Counted from the stretch's first letter, positions 17,305 through 28,420 are shown. The stretch: 64,000 nucleotides of DNA from an uncultured Roseobacter sp. (GCF_947491795.1 NZ_CANLKW010000002.1:174001-238000), one strand, 5' to 3'. The notes: generated by a model not told the origin, from the sequence alone. Program-made: numbers and translations.

Positions 17305-18651
17305 TTGACCCAGTCGATCCAGGATCTGTCAGACCGGCTGCTCGCAGCCGCCCGGCACGCAGGCGCGGGGTCAGCAGATGCCATTGTCGTCCGCGGGACG
17401 TCGGTAAACATCGACGTACGGGCGGGTGTTCTGGAACAGGCCGAACGCTCAGAGGGCACAGACATGGGCCTGCGGGTTTTTCTGGGACAACGCAGTGCTA
17501 CTGTATCCGCCTCTGACACCAGCGACAGAACCATCGAGGAAATGGCGCAGCGCGCGGTTGCCATGGCCGGTGAAGCACCCGAAGACCCGTTCTGTGGTCT
17601 TGCTGACCCCTCTCAGCTGTCGCCCGGAATCGACATTGACGCGCTTGAACTGGCCGATCCCACCCCGGAACCTTCACCCGCAGCATTGCAGGACGACGCC
17701 GTCGCCGCAGAGGAAGCCGCACTGGAAGTTGCCGGCATCACGCAGGTGCAGTCCGCCTCTGCCGGATACTCAGCGCGCGAGATTTTCCTGGCTGCCAGCA
17801 ATGGATTTTCAGGCGGGTACAAACGGACCGACCGCGGCTTGTCCTGCGTTGCCATTGCAGGGACCGGGTCCGGCATGGAACGCGATTACGATGCAGACAG
17901 CCGTATTTTTCAGGCAGACCTGCGCGGCGCTGCAGATATCGGCAGGCAGGCCGCAGAACGGACACTGGCACGTCTGGAGGCGCGCAAACCTCCGACAGGC
18001 AGCTTTCCTGTGTTGTTCGACGAACGCATTTCGTCGTCGCTCATCGGCCACCTTCTTGCTGCTGTAAACGGCAGTTCTGTTGCGCGCGGTGCGTCCTGGC
18101 TGCGTGATGCGCTTGGCCAACAGGTTCTGCCGGACGGGCTGAGCCTGCTGGAACAGCCCCACCGCCCGCGCACTCCCGGCTCACGGCCCTTTGACGCAGA
18201 GGGCCTGCCGACACAGGCACGGACAATCGTTGACAACGGCACGCTGACCGGCTGGACACTGGATCTTTCGACGGGCCGCAAACTCGGTATGCCGTCAACG
18301 GGCAATGCAAGCCGTGGCACATCCTCTGCCCCGTCGCCGGGCACCTCGAATGTGACGCTGACACCTGGAACGGCCAGCCGCGACGATCTGATCCGTGACA
18401 TGGGCACGGGCCTGCTGGTGACGTCTATGATCGGATCGACCATCAACCCCAACACCGGGGATTATTCTCGCGGCGCCGCAGGGCTCTGGATCGAAAACGG
18501 CGAGATTACGGGTGCCATCAATGAGTGCACAATCGCCGGAAATCTGCGCGATATGCTGATGTCCGTTGTGCCCGCAAACGACGCACGCGAACACCTGAGC
18601 AGGCGTGTGCCGTCATTGCTGGTGTCGGGAATGACCCTTGCAGGGAACTGA
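17305..18651 (+). CDS. TldD/PmbA-family metallopeptidase
   Basis: I place the start at a TTG (17305) because GGAGG stands six bases before it and the product then begins MTQSIQDLSDRLL as in relatives; a GTG at 17263 with AGGAGAGGGG is a real alternative and would add 14 residues. The 448-residue protein has the TldD/PmbA layout: an N-terminal helical domain, a middle beta domain with YSAREIFLAASNGFSGGY, and the C-terminal part with TGNASRG and GLLVTSMIGSTINPNTGDYSRGAAGLWIENG split over the family core. PmbA (TldE) forms a complex with TldD that degrades or matures peptides. No tldD is in the window. Confidence 0.9.
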   Translation: MTQSIQDLSDRLLAAARHAGAGSADAIVVRGTSVNIDVRAGVLEQAERSEGTDMGLRVFLGQRSATVSASDTSDRTIEEMAQRAVAMAGEAPEDPFCGLADPSQLSPGIDIDALELADPTPEPSPAALQDDAVAAEEAALEVAGITQVQSASAGYSAREIFLAASNGFSGGYKRTDRGLSCVAIAGTGSGMERDYDADSRIFQADLRGAADIGRQAAERTLARLEARKPPTGSFPVLFDERISSSLIGHLLAAVNGSSVARGASWLRDALGQQVLPDGLSLLEQPHRPRTPGSRPFDAEGLPTQARTIVDNGTLTGWTLDLSTGRKLGMPSTGNASRGTSSAPSPGTSNVTLTPGTASRDDLIRDMGTGLLVTSMIGSTINPNTGDYSRGAAGLWIENGEITGAINECTIAGNLRDMLMSVVPANDAREHLSRRVPSLLVSGMTLAGN

Positions 18652-19414
18652 TCTGGCGCTCATTTCGGATGCTGTGCGCGTTGCCGGGCGGGTTGCGACA
18701 AGCTTTACCGGCGGGTCGGCCCGCCGCTGGGACAAACCCGGTGGTGCAGGTCCCGTGACCGAGGCAGATCTGGCCGTGAACAGCTATCTCGAAACAGTCC
18801 TGCGCGCTGCACGGCCCGATTATGGCTGGTTGTCCGAAGAGACAGAAGACAACGCAGAACGCCTTGGACAGGACACCGTTTTCATCGTCGATCCCATCGA
18901 CGGAACCCGCAGTTTTGTCGAAGGGTCGCGCACCTGGGCGCATTCGGTTGCTGTGGTGCATCAGGGAAAGGTCACCGCCGGCGCTGTCTGTCTGCCTCTG
19001 CGCGACAGGCTCTATACGGCTGCTCTGGGCGGTGGTGCGTTTCTCAACGGCAACCCGATTGCGGCATCCCCGCGCAATGACCCCGGGGATGCGGATATCC
19101 TGGCAACCAAACCGGTTATGGACGCGTCGCACTGGTCCGGAGCGATACCGGCGTTCCGGCGTGCGCACCGTCCGTCCCTGGCCTACCGGCTGAGCCTTGT
19201 GGGAGAAGGTCGTTTTGATGCGATGCTGACGTTCCGCGCGGCATGGGAATGGGACATCGCCGCAGGCGCACTGATCGTGACCGAAGCGGGCGGCATCTGC
19301 AGCGACCGCAAGGGCCGGCCGCTGCGTTTCAACAACCCCGCGCCCCGGCTGGACGGGGTTGTCGCAGCCGGACCAGCCATGCACCCGGGCCTTATGCGTG
19401 CGCTCCAGGGCTGA
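18638..19414 (+). CDS. Inositol monophosphatase family phosphatase (CysQ-like)
   Basis: A 258-residue magnesium-dependent phosphatase. The metal-binding residues are in LSEETED (about 62-68), DPIDGTRSF (about 84-92) and WEWDIAAG (about 203-210), the three signatures of the IMPase/3'(2'),5'-bisphosphate nucleotidase superfamily. SFVEGSRTWAHSVAVV is close to CysQ proteins, which clear PAP made in sulfate assimilation, but plain sequence reading does not settle the substrate. The start is TTG at 18638, overlapping pmbA by 14 bp. Confidence 0.88.
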   Translation: MQGTDLALISDAVRVAGRVATSFTGGSARRWDKPGGAGPVTEADLAVNSYLETVLRAARPDYGWLSEETEDNAERLGQDTVFIVDPIDGTRSFVEGSRTWAHSVAVVHQGKVTAGAVCLPLRDRLYTAALGGGAFLNGNPIAASPRNDPGDADILATKPVMDASHWSGAIPAFRRAHRPSLAYRLSLVGEGRFDAMLTFRAAWEWDIAAGALIVTEAGGICSDRKGRPLRFNNPAPRLDGVVAAGPAMHPGLMRALQG

Positions 19415-19494
19415 GATACCCGTCCCGCGTGACTTGACCCCGGCGGGCATATACGCAACCTAAGACCCAATCACCCCGCACAGAGGACATTCCC

Positions 19495-19737
19495 ATGACA
19501 CAGCGGCTCCACCTCGTTTTTGGCGGCGAGTTGACAGACCCGACCCGCAGCACCTTCAAGAATGTGGACGACATCCACATTGTGGGCATTTTCCCGGACT
19601 ATCAGTCTGCCTATGATGCGTGGAAATCCGAAGCTCACCGCACTGTGGACAACGCCCATATGCGCTATTTCATCGCGCATCTGCATCGCCTGCGCGACGA
19701 AGAAGCCGCTGCCTCTTCCACGGAAGAACTGGGGTAG
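19495..19737 (+). CDS. DUF4170 small protein
   Basis: An 80-residue acidic cytoplasmic protein of the DUF4170 family: VFGGELTDPTRSTFKNVDDIHIVGIFPDY, AYDAWKSEAHRTVDNAHMRYFIAHLHRL are the conserved parts. AGAGGACATTCCC precedes the ATG. It always seems to stand beside Kdo transferase genes in this order; here waaA starts 6 bp later. The function is not known, and involvement in lipid A/Kdo synthesis is inferred from position. Confidence 0.85.
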   Translation: MTQRLHLVFGGELTDPTRSTFKNVDDIHIVGIFPDYQSAYDAWKSEAHRTVDNAHMRYFIAHLHRLRDEEAAASSTEELG

Positions 19738-19743
19738 GCTGAC

Positions 19744-20991
19744 ATGGGCCGCTCCATCGGGCTGGCGGCCTGGCGCGCGCTGTCGCGCCATACAGCAGAC
19801 CGCACTTTCGTCCCCACCGCCGCCCGCAGTGACGGCGAACTGGTGTGGATACATGCCGCAGAACCGGAAAACTTTCTGGCGGTACAGGACATTGCACTGC
19901 GCATCGCCAGCGTGCGGCATGGCGTGCAGATTCTGGTTACTCTGCCTGATTCCGGTGCGCTGAACACCGTCCGGACCGAGTGGACGCCACCCGCTGACGT
20001 AACACTTGATTGCCTTCCCTCAGAGCACCCGGATGCTATCAGTCTGTTTCTGGATAACTACCGCCCGGATTTTGGCATCTGGGTCTGGGGCAAACTGCGG
20101 CCCTCCCTGATCGACCGCGTCCAGCAGACAGAGTGCCCGATGATCCTGATTGATGCGGACAGCGACGGTTTTGACAGCAGGCACGAACGCTGGCTGCCCG
20201 ATGTCACCCGTACGGTCCTGTCCGGTTTCGATGCCATTTTCGCCCGTTCCCCATCCGCCGCAGAACGGCTCACCAGTCTGGGCATTTCGGGGCAGAAAGT
20301 GCAGCGCGCACCCCCGCTTCAGGCGGGCGGACAGGCGCTGCCCTGTGATGATACAGACTTGTCCGATCTGTCGACGCTTCTGGGCGGCAGACCGGTCTGG
20401 CTCGCTGCCCGCCTGCAAAAAGAAGAAGCAGGCCCCGTGCTGGCCGCACACCGCAATGCCTCACGGCTGTCCCACCGGCTGCTGCTGATCCTGCACCCCG
20501 GACAGGCCAGAGAGGCCGGTGATTTCGCCGATATGGTCCGCGCTGACGGGATGCGCCTGTGCGACTGGTCCGCCGGAGAAGAGCCCGATGATGCGACCCA
20601 GGTCCTGCTTGCAGATGATGCAGCCGACCTGGGACTGTTCTATCGGGTGGCGCCGGTGACCTTCCTGGGCAGTTCGCTGGTTCCGGGATATGGCGGTTGT
20701 AATCCGTTCGAGGCCGCCGCCCTTGGGTCTGCTGTGCTCTATGGGCCGAACGTACGCCGCTATCTGGCGTTTTATTCACGCCTGGCCGGGGCAGGTGCCG
20801 CAAGAATCGTCAATGACGCGAGCAGCCTCAGCACCGCCGTCACGCAGCTCATTTCGCCCGATCAGGCTGCCGCCATGGCGCATGCAGGCTGGGATGTGAT
20901 CAGTAAAGGGGCGGCGCTGACAGACCAGGTCATCGGCATGGTCGAGGCAGCACTGGATGCACGCGAGGAACAGGCACATGAAGGCGCCTGA
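19744..20991 (+). CDS. waaA: 3-deoxy-D-manno-octulosonic acid transferase
   Basis: A 415-residue two-domain glycosyltransferase (GT30) that adds Kdo from CMP-Kdo to lipid IVA at the inner membrane. Segments typical of the family are [29 protein letters not shown] and, in the C-terminal domain, [32 protein letters not shown]. The usual GEV/ASVGE segment is divergent (HAAEPEN), as in other Rhodobacterales. It lies directly before lpxK, overlapping it by 14 bp. Confidence 0.9.
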   Translation: MGRSIGLAAWRALSRHTADRTFVPTAARSDGELVWIHAAEPENFLAVQDIALRIASVRHGVQILVTLPDSGALNTVRTEWTPPADVTLDCLPSEHPDAISLFLDNYRPDFGIWVWGKLRPSLIDRVQQTECPMILIDADSDGFDSRHERWLPDVTRTVLSGFDAIFARSPSAAERLTSLGISGQKVQRAPPLQAGGQALPCDDTDLSDLSTLLGGRPVWLAARLQKEEAGPVLAAHRNASRLSHRLLLILHPGQAREAGDFADMVRADGMRLCDWSAGEEPDDATQVLLADDAADLGLFYRVAPVTFLGSSLVPGYGGCNPFEAAALGSAVLYGPNVRRYLAFYSRLAGAGAARIVNDASSLSTAVTQLISPDQAAAMAHAGWDVISKGAALTDQVIGMVEAALDAREEQAHEGA

Positions 20992-21976
20992 ATTCTGGGA
21001 CACGCCGCCTGAACGCCCTGCCCTGCGCGCGAGGCTGCTTGCGCCCCTGGGGTGGATTTACGGCCACATGACCGCCCGCCGCGTGGCGCGCACTGCTGAT
21101 GCACGGCTGGATGTGCCGGTGATCTGCGTGGGTAACCTGAATGCCGGGGGCACAGGCAAGACACCTACTGTGATTGCTGTTCTGACCGCGCTGTCTGATG
21201 CCTTTCACACACCGCATGTCGTCACGCGCGGCTATGGGGGACGGCTGAAAGGGCCCGTGCGGGTTGATCCCGCCCGGCACACAGCCCGCGATGTCGGTGA
21301 TGAGCCACTTTTGCTGGCGGCCTTTGCCGAAGTCTGGGTGGCGGAAGACCGCGCCGCGGGAGGCGCTGCCGCGCAGGAGGCCGGGGCGACAGTGGTGGTC
21401 CTGGATGACGGGTTTCAGAACCCGGCCCTGCACAAGGACATCTCCATTGTCGTGGTTGACGCGGAAAAGGGTTTTGGCAACGGCAGATGCCTGCCCGCGG
21501 GACCGCTGCGCGAACCTGTTCAGGCAGGGCTAAGACGCGCGGACATACTGTTGTCCATAGGAGACAGGTCAGCCCAGGCGTCATTTGATGCGACGCTGCC
21601 AGCGGCGTTGACCATTCCGCACGTGCGCGCATCTCTGGAACCTTTGCAAACCGGAATGGACTGGTCAGACATGCGCGCCGTCGCCTTTGCCGGCATCGGA
21701 CATCCCGAAAAATTCTTTGCAACGCTGCGGGGTCTCGGAGCCGATCTCGTGCATGCAGAGCCACTGGATGATCATCAGCCGCTGACAACGGCCTTGATGA
21801 ACCGGCTGGAAGCAGACGCAAGGTCCCGTCGCGCACAGCTGGTCACAACGGAAAAAGATGCCGTACGTCTGCCGCTCTCCTTCCGGACAAAGGTCATTAC
21901 CCTGCCCGTGCGCCTGCAATTTGAAAAAACACCAAACGCGCTGACGGCGACGCTTGCAGGCCTCAAAGCCCCCTGA
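20978..21976 (+). CDS. lpxK: Tetraacyldisaccharide 4'-kinase
   Basis: A 332-residue kinase that phosphorylates the 4' position of the lipid A disaccharide. The Walker [13 protein letters not shown] lies at about 54-65, RGYGG near 93 and DDGFQN near 147 are family signatures. I chose the ATG at 20978 with GAGGA upstream; this overlaps the end of waaA, indicating coupled translation. A longer frame adds only seven residues. The waaA-lpxK order confirms the assignment. Confidence 0.95.
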   Translation: MKAPEFWDTPPERPALRARLLAPLGWIYGHMTARRVARTADARLDVPVICVGNLNAGGTGKTPTVIAVLTALSDAFHTPHVVTRGYGGRLKGPVRVDPARHTARDVGDEPLLLAAFAEVWVAEDRAAGGAAAQEAGATVVVLDDGFQNPALHKDISIVVVDAEKGFGNGRCLPAGPLREPVQAGLRRADILLSIGDRSAQASFDATLPAALTIPHVRASLEPLQTGMDWSDMRAVAFAGIGHPEKFFATLRGLGADLVHAEPLDDHQPLTTALMNRLEADARSRRAQLVTTEKDAVRLPLSFRTKVITLPVRLQFEKTPNALTATLAGLKAP

Positions 21977-21981
21977 CGGGG

Positions 21982-23100
21982 TCAGTCGCTGTCGTTTTCA
22001 CCCAGTCTGGGCGCTGGTCTGTGCAGCGCAAGCGTTGCGTCGGAAAACGTGAAGGGCGCGCGGATGCCCGGAACACCGTCGAGTGACACTTCCATGCCCT
22101 GCGCCTGAACATGCGGGTCAGCCATCACATCTGCCATATCGTTGATCGGTCCTGCGGGCACGCCCTCGGCCTCGCAGGCGGCCAGCAGATCGTCCCGTGT
22201 CCGCTCAAGCGTGGCCGCGGTCAGACGGCGGATCATCTCCCCACGGTTGGCCAGCCGGTTTTCATTTTTCAGGAAATCCGGCGCCGTCGCCATTTCAGAC
22301 AGTCCCAGCAGACGGCAAAGGCGCTGATACTGACCATCGTTGCCCGTTGCGATAATGACATGACCGTCTGCGCAGTCAAAAACCTGGTAAGGTGCCAGGT
22401 TCACATGCGCATTACCCATGCGCTGCGGCGGCTTGCCGGTGGTGAGGTAGTTCAGGGCCTGGTTCGATGTCACAGCGACCGCAACATCCATCAGCGACAT
22501 ATCGATATGCTGGCCCCGACCGGTCTGCGTGCGCTGATGCACGGCTGCCAGAATGCCGGCGGTGGCATAAATGCCGGTCAGAATATCCGTGATCGCCACA
22601 CCGTACTTCTGCGGCTGTCCCTCGGGTTCTCCCGTCAGGGACATCAGCCCGGACATGCCCTGAATGATGAAATCATAGCCCGCGCGCGAGGCATAGGGAC
22701 CGGAATGCCCAAAACCGGTTATGGAGCAGTAGATCAGACGCGGAAAATCGCGCGACAGGGTTTCATAGTCCAGGCCGTACTTTGCCAGCCCACCGGTTTT
22801 GAAGTTCTCGATCAGGATATCCGCATCCGCGAGCAGGGCGCGGACCTTTGCCTGCCCCTCTGCTGTGCGAAAATCAGCTGTGACGGATTTCTTGCCCCTG
22901 TTCGTGGAATGAAAATACGCGGCCGATACATCCTCATCCCGCGTGACAAAGGGCGGGCCCCACTGTCGCGTATCATCGCCTGCGGGGCTTTCGACTTTGA
23001 CAACATCACACCCAAGATCGGAAAGCGTCTGACCAGCCCACGGGCCCGCCAGCACCCGCGCCAGTTCGACAACTTTCAGTCCGTCCAGTGGCGCGGACAT
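21982..23100 (-). CDS. CaiB/BaiF family CoA-transferase
   Basis: A 372-residue class III CoA-transferase. The N-terminal KVVELARVLAGPWAGQTLSDLGCDVVKVE is the family signature and the catalytic Asp lies in the QHIDMSLMDVAVAV region. Such enzymes move CoA between carboxylic acids (formate, oxalate, succinate, carnitine and others); the substrate is not readable. The start overlaps the stop of the DsbA-like gene (TAATG), so the two are coupled, though a functional link is not obvious. Confidence 0.92.
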   Translation of the reverse strand: MSAPLDGLKVVELARVLAGPWAGQTLSDLGCDVVKVESPAGDDTRQWGPPFVTRDEDVSAAYFHSTNRGKKSVTADFRTAEGQAKVRALLADADILIENFKTGGLAKYGLDYETLSRDFPRLIYCSITGFGHSGPYASRAGYDFIIQGMSGLMSLTGEPEGQPQKYGVAITDILTGIYATAGILAAVHQRTQTGRGQHIDMSLMDVAVAVTSNQALNYLTTGKPPQRMGNAHVNLAPYQVFDCADGHVIIATGNDGQYQRLCRLLGLSEMATAPDFLKNENRLANRGEMIRRLTAATLERTRDDLLAACEAEGVPAGPINDMADVMADPHVQAQGMEVSLDGVPGIRAPFTFSDATLALHRPAPRLGENDSD

Positions 23101-23777
23101 TACTCTGCTGCTGCGTCGATCAGTGCCGCCATGTCAGAATACGCCATGTTGGTGTATTTCTTGCCGTTGATCATAAAGCTCGGAGTGCTTTCGATACCGT
23201 CGGCCTGGGCGTTCTCCTGATACCACGCCACCAGCGTCCGTGCGTTTTCTGCATCCTGCAGGCAGGCCTCCATCGTGTCACCGTCCAGCCCGGCCAGACG
23301 ACCGATACGGCGCAGTTCATTAACAATCGACACCATGTCGCCGGCACGGGCCCAGGTGGACTGACCCTCATAGATCAGATCGGCTATGCCGAAAAATGCC
23401 GTGGGCGTGCCCGCGCAGCGCGCGATCATCGATGCCCAGATACCGGGACGATCAAAATAGACCTCGCGGTAGACAAAGTTGATTTTGCCGGTGTCGATGT
23501 AATCGGCCTTGAGCTGCTTGTAGGCACCGGCATGAAAGCTTGCACAGTGCGGACAGGTAAAGCTGGCATACTCAATAACCGTGACAGGTGCGTCCGGGTT
23601 ACCGAGCCTCATTTCCACCACGCCCGAAGTATCGATATCCGCTTCCTGCGCATTGGCAGCACCAATGGGGTCAATCTGGGCGACAGCGGCTTCTTCTGTG
23701 CCGGACGGGCTGGTTACAAACCAGGCACCCAGCCCGATGACTGCTACAGCAGCCGAAACGATCATCATACGCGACAT
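23100..23777 (-). CDS. DsbA family thiol oxidoreductase, exported
   Basis: A 225-residue protein with an N-terminal membrane/signal segment (4-22), a 30-residue acidic linker, then a DsbA fold: YASFTCPHCASFH carries the CPHC active site, a helical insert follows, and IESTPSFMINGKKY contains the cis-Pro loop. It should form or shuffle disulfides in the periplasm. AAGGGAAA precedes the ATG. It lies 12 bp after DUF721 and before the CoA-transferase, all three on one strand. Confidence 0.9.
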   Translation of the reverse strand: MSRMMIVSAAVAVIGLGAWFVTSPSGTEEAAVAQIDPIGAANAQEADIDTSGVVEMRLGNPDAPVTVIEYASFTCPHCASFHAGAYKQLKADYIDTGKINFVYREVYFDRPGIWASMIARCAGTPTAFFGIADLIYEGQSTWARAGDMVSIVNELRRIGRLAGLDGDTMEACLQDAENARTLVAWYQENAQADGIESTPSFMINGKKYTNMAYSDMAALIDAAAE

Positions 23778-23789
23778 GGAATTTCCCTT

Positions 23790-24299
23790 TTATCGGTTTG
23801 TTCTGTTCAGAATGTTCTCGCCCAGGCGGGTCAGAGCCGCCCGGAGTTTTTCGTCCTCGACGGGCCTGGCCGTCTGTTGGGCCTGCGCGCGGACTTTGGG
23901 GTCAGCAGGCTGTTCGGAGACCTCAGGTGCGCGGGGCGCAAATTCAACCTGCCCTTCGGCAAAACCAGTGGCCGCCGTCTGGGTGATACGCACACGCGCA
24001 ATGGCGTTGTAACCATAGACCGCATTCACCCGCGCGCGCAGCTTCTCTTTTTGCATCTCGAGCATTGGTGCGTTGGACCCGGTGGTCAGCAACGTCAGCG
24101 TTGCGCCCATACCGCCCCGGCCATAGCTGACCTCGACAGGGCGGGAAATCGCCGCTGTTTCGGATCCTGCAATCTCTTCCCACTGGGTCAGCAGACGGCT
24201 TTGGGCAAACCCGCGGCTCTCGCTGGCCCGGCGGATCCGACCCTGCAACAGACTGGACGTCTGTTTGAACCCTTTTGTACTGGCGCGGCGCGGCGGCAT
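23790..24299 (-). CDS. DUF721 (DciA-like) protein
   Basis: A 169-residue basic protein. The N-terminal two thirds (about 10-110) match DUF721, with GRIRRASESRGFAQSRLLTQWEEIAG and a KH-like fold; the tail is a linker followed by DEKLRAALTRLGENILNR. DciA-type DUF721 proteins load the replicative helicase DnaB in bacteria without DnaC; whether this member does so is inference. GAGGGAAG precedes the ATG. It is divergent from mutY, as in many Rhodobacterales. Confidence 0.85.
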   Translation of the reverse strand: MPPRRASTKGFKQTSSLLQGRIRRASESRGFAQSRLLTQWEEIAGSETAAISRPVEVSYGRGGMGATLTLLTTGSNAPMLEMQKEKLRARVNAVYGYNAIARVRITQTAATGFAEGQVEFAPRAPEVSEQPADPKVRAQAQQTARPVEDEKLRAALTRLGENILNRTNR

Positions 24300-24385
24300 C
24301 GCTATCTTCCCTCAGAACCTGCGCGGTAACATAGACCGTGAACGCCCTGCCAGCCAGCCCGGTGTGACCCTGTCGGAGATAAAGA

Positions 24386-25453
24386 TTGCGTTATAACACA
24401 TCTGTGAGCGACAGCCTCAGCGACCAGTTGCTGGACTGGTATGATGTGCATGCGCGTGAAATGCCGTGGCGCGTTTCGCCCGCGGACCGCCAGGCCGGTA
24501 TCGCGCCCGATCCCTACCGTGTCTGGATGTCCGAGGTGATGCTGCAGCAGACAACTGTGGCAACCGTTCGGGACTATTTTCGCCGTTTCACAGACAGGTG
24601 GCCAGCAATCAGCGATCTCGCCGCGGCAGAGGATGCGGACGTTATGGGCGAATGGGCCGGTCTGGGGTATTACGCCCGCGCGCGCAACCTGCTGAAATGC
24701 GCACGCGCTGTCGTCAGTGATCATGATGGTCTTTTCCCGGCGGATCATGCTGCCCTGCTGAAACTGCCGGGGATCGGGCCCTACACGGCGGCAGCCATTG
24801 CATCTATCGCCTTTGACCAGCCTTTTGCCGTGCTTGATGGGAACGTGGAAAGGGTGATGGCCCGGTTGCACAACATCCACACACCCCTGCCGGATGCAAA
24901 ACCAGCGCTGATGGAAAAAGCGCAGATGCTGACACCCCGGGTACGTCCCGGCGACTATGCCCAGGCGGTGATGGATCTCGGGGCGACGATCTGCACGCCG
25001 CGCTCTCCGGCCTGTGGGATCTGCCCCTGGCGCGAGCCCTGTGTGGCCCGCGCCGAAGGCACAGCACCCGAGTTGCCAAAGAAAACGCCGAAAAAGCCCA
25101 AACCCGTGCGCCACGGCACTGTTTTTATCGGGCGGCGTGCGGATGGTGCCTGGTTGCTGGAGACCCGGCCAGACAAAGGGCTTTTGGGGGGGATGCTCGG
25201 CTGGCCCGGTTCCGACTGGGTGGACAGCGCACTCCCCCTGCCCGAAGTACCACCCCCCTGTGCGGGCGACTGGCAGGTGCGCGCGGGTGAAGTCCGCCAC
25301 ACCTTCACGCATTTTCACCTGATTTTGCATGTGCTGAAGGCCGACCTGCCGGCAGACGCCGCACCCGATCGTGGCCGATTCGTATTGCCTGGTGATTTCC
25401 GGCCGTCTGACCTGCCCACGGTCATGCGCAAAGCGTTGGATCTGTCAGAATGA
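24386..25453 (+). CDS. mutY: A/G-specific adenine glycosylase MutY
   Basis: A 355-residue base excision repair enzyme that removes adenine opposite 8-oxoguanine. EVMLQQTTVATV holds the catalytic Glu, LPGIGPYTAAAI is the helix-hairpin-helix, DGNVERVMAR carries the catalytic Asp, and C-x6-C-x2-C-x5-C (CTPRSPACGICPWREPC) binds the 4Fe-4S cluster. The C-terminal NUDIX-like domain (about 235-350) has RRADGAWLLETRP and HTFTHFHL. The start is TTG at 24386 behind GGAG; a GTG six codons on lacks a ribosome site. Confidence 0.96.
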   Translation: MRYNTSVSDSLSDQLLDWYDVHAREMPWRVSPADRQAGIAPDPYRVWMSEVMLQQTTVATVRDYFRRFTDRWPAISDLAAAEDADVMGEWAGLGYYARARNLLKCARAVVSDHDGLFPADHAALLKLPGIGPYTAAAIASIAFDQPFAVLDGNVERVMARLHNIHTPLPDAKPALMEKAQMLTPRVRPGDYAQAVMDLGATICTPRSPACGICPWREPCVARAEGTAPELPKKTPKKPKPVRHGTVFIGRRADGAWLLETRPDKGLLGGMLGWPGSDWVDSALPLPEVPPPCAGDWQVRAGEVRHTFTHFHLILHVLKADLPADAAPDRGRFVLPGDFRPSDLPTVMRKALDLSE

Positions 25454-25507
25454 CTGCCTCCAAGTCCACCCATGGCGCTGATCAGTCCACCGCCTTAGGA
25501 TCACCCC

Positions 25508-26632
25508 ATGTCTGACAGTACGACCTCAGAGACCCCCCTGCTGAGCCCGGTCCCTTTCTGGGTGGCCCTCGGCTTGCCGCCTCTTGCGTTTTTCGGGGCA
25601 TGGCAGGGCGGGTGGAGCGTGATGCTCCTGCCTGTCTTTACCTGGTATCTGTTCTCCGGGCTGGATCTGGCCGTTGGGCGGAATACCGGCAATCCTGATC
25701 CGGAAACCCCTGACACCCGCCTTAAATCGCATACAGCCATCACAGTGATCTGGGCGCCTTTGCAGTTTGTGACGCTGTTCAGTCTGATCTGGTACGTCCC
25801 GCATGCGGAGCATCTGGGCACTGCCGAGCGTATCGGGCTCTTTTTCGGCGTGGGTGTGATCACCGGCACAATCGGCATCAACTACAGCCACGAACTGATG
25901 CACCAGCGCAGCCGTCTGGAGCGCTGGATGGCTGACATTCTGCTGGCGATGGTGCTCTATTCCCACTTCAGATCTGAACACCTGCTGGTACACCACCGCT
26001 GGGTCGGCACCCCCCGGGATGCGGTAACGGCCCGCTACAATGAGGGGTTTTACAGGTACTATCCACGGGTCCTGTTTCAGTCGGCGGTTTCAGCCTTTCG
26101 GGCAGAGGCCGGGATGCAGGCAAGGCGTGGCGCATCGTGGGGCCATCCTGGCAACCCATTCTACAGGTACGTTTCATTGCAGGCCGGTATGCTGACCCTG
26201 GCGTTTGTACTGGGGGGCTGGACCGCCATCGGACTGTTCCTCTTTCAGGCTGTCACAGCCATCTGGCAGCTGGAACTGGTCAACTATGTCGAACATTATG
26301 GTCTGACCCGGCAGAAGCTGGACAACGGGCGGTATGAGCCGGTGCGCCCGCATCATTCCTGGAACGCTGATCACAAAGCGTCAAACTGGCTGTTGATCAA
26401 TCTGCAGCGCCATTCAGACCATCACTTCAAACCGGATCGCAGGTTCCCGGTTCTGCAGACCTATCCGGCAGATGATGCCCCGCAGCTGCCGTTCGGGTAT
26501 CCCATCATGACGATGGCCGCGATGATTCCGCCGCTGTGGCGCCGGATGATGAACCCCAGGGTCCATGCCTGGCGCGCCAGACACTATCCCGGGGTCACCG
26601 ACTGGCCACAGGACGCGGCACACCGGGCCTGA
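25508..26632 (+). CDS. alkB: AlkB-type alkane 1-monooxygenase (membrane di-iron hydroxylase)
   Basis: A 374-residue integral membrane protein with about six helices. The eight-histidine pattern is complete: HELMH (128-132), EHLLVHH (157-163) and LQRHSDHH (299-306), plus NYVEHYGL (259-266), which is specific to alkane hydroxylases rather than fatty acid desaturases. It would hydroxylate terminal carbons of medium-chain alkanes, using rubredoxin as electron donor; no rubredoxin gene is in this window. It follows mutY on the same strand after 54 bp. Confidence 0.9.
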   Translation: MSDSTTSETPLLSPVPFWVALGLPPLAFFGAWQGGWSVMLLPVFTWYLFSGLDLAVGRNTGNPDPETPDTRLKSHTAITVIWAPLQFVTLFSLIWYVPHAEHLGTAERIGLFFGVGVITGTIGINYSHELMHQRSRLERWMADILLAMVLYSHFRSEHLLVHHRWVGTPRDAVTARYNEGFYRYYPRVLFQSAVSAFRAEAGMQARRGASWGHPGNPFYRYVSLQAGMLTLAFVLGGWTAIGLFLFQAVTAIWQLELVNYVEHYGLTRQKLDNGRYEPVRPHHSWNADHKASNWLLINLQRHSDHHFKPDRRFPVLQTYPADDAPQLPFGYPIMTMAAMIPPLWRRMMNPRVHAWRARHYPGVTDWPQDAAHRA

Positions 26633-26695
26633 CAACCATTTGTTAGGGCTTTTCTGACATGGTCCTGATCAGGTGAAGTGGTGAGAGGGTCAGCA

Positions 26696-27130
26696 ATGTA
26701 CAATCAGGCAGTGGCAGCAGGTACGGGCAATTCCGGAACGTGCCTCGTCGTAGAAGACAGCAGCTTTGACCAGGAAAAGTTCCGGCGTATCCTGGCACGC
26801 AGCTTTGGCAACATGCAGGTCGTGATGGCGGCAACACTGGCAGAAGCACGCGACCGTGTGTCCAAGATGAGCACGGATCTCATTCTGCTCGATAACAGCC
26901 TGCCGGACGGTATCGGTGCGAATTTTGCGGTCGAGCTGTCCGAGGATCCGGATCACGCGAACATCCCCGTGATCATGGTCAGCGATTTCCCGACACCCTT
27001 TATGTACCAGAAGGCCGAGATCGCCGGCGTCAAACACGTCGTTGACAAGTCTAACTTTGGTGCGCGCTTTATTCACGATGCGCTGGTCGCAAACGAGAAA
27101 AAGAAACCGCGCAAAAGATACACAAACTGA
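26696..27130 (+). CDS. Stand-alone receiver-domain protein (CheY-like)
   Basis: A 144-residue protein that is a single receiver domain without output domain. VVEDSSFDQEKFRRIL supplies the acidic pair, LILLDNSLPDG the phosphoacceptor Asp, MVSDFP the Ser replacing Thr and VDKSNF the conserved Lys. The first 15 and last 12 residues are extra, the latter strongly basic (KKKPRKRYTN). I start at the ATG at 26696 with GAGAGGG before it. Its partner kinase is not in the window. Confidence 0.88.
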   Translation: MYNQAVAAGTGNSGTCLVVEDSSFDQEKFRRILARSFGNMQVVMAATLAEARDRVSKMSTDLILLDNSLPDGIGANFAVELSEDPDHANIPVIMVSDFPTPFMYQKAEIAGVKHVVDKSNFGARFIHDALVANEKKKPRKRYTN

Positions 27131-27155
27131 AAAAAACCCCGCCATAAAGGCGGGG
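27130..27155 (-). terminator. Rho-independent terminator of ccrM
   Basis: CCCCGCC and GGCGGGG (7-bp stem, TTTAT loop) are followed on the minus strand by seven T. It ends the ccrM transcript. On the plus strand only A precedes the stem and no T run follows, so it is not a good terminator for the receiver gene. Confidence 0.88.
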
Positions 27156-27230
27156 TCTGAGGTGAGTGCCTTTACAGGCAGCCTCGTTCAGAAGGCCACA
27201 GGCACCGGCGGTGTTCGATAATCTGTGTGG

Positions 27231-28418
<1,188 letters not shown>

Positions 28419-28420
<2 letters not shown>

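Noticed and set aside
22111..23220. A 369-residue open frame opposite the CoA-transferase gene.
   Set aside because: The forward gene shows clear family motifs; the opposite frame is a codon-bias shadow.
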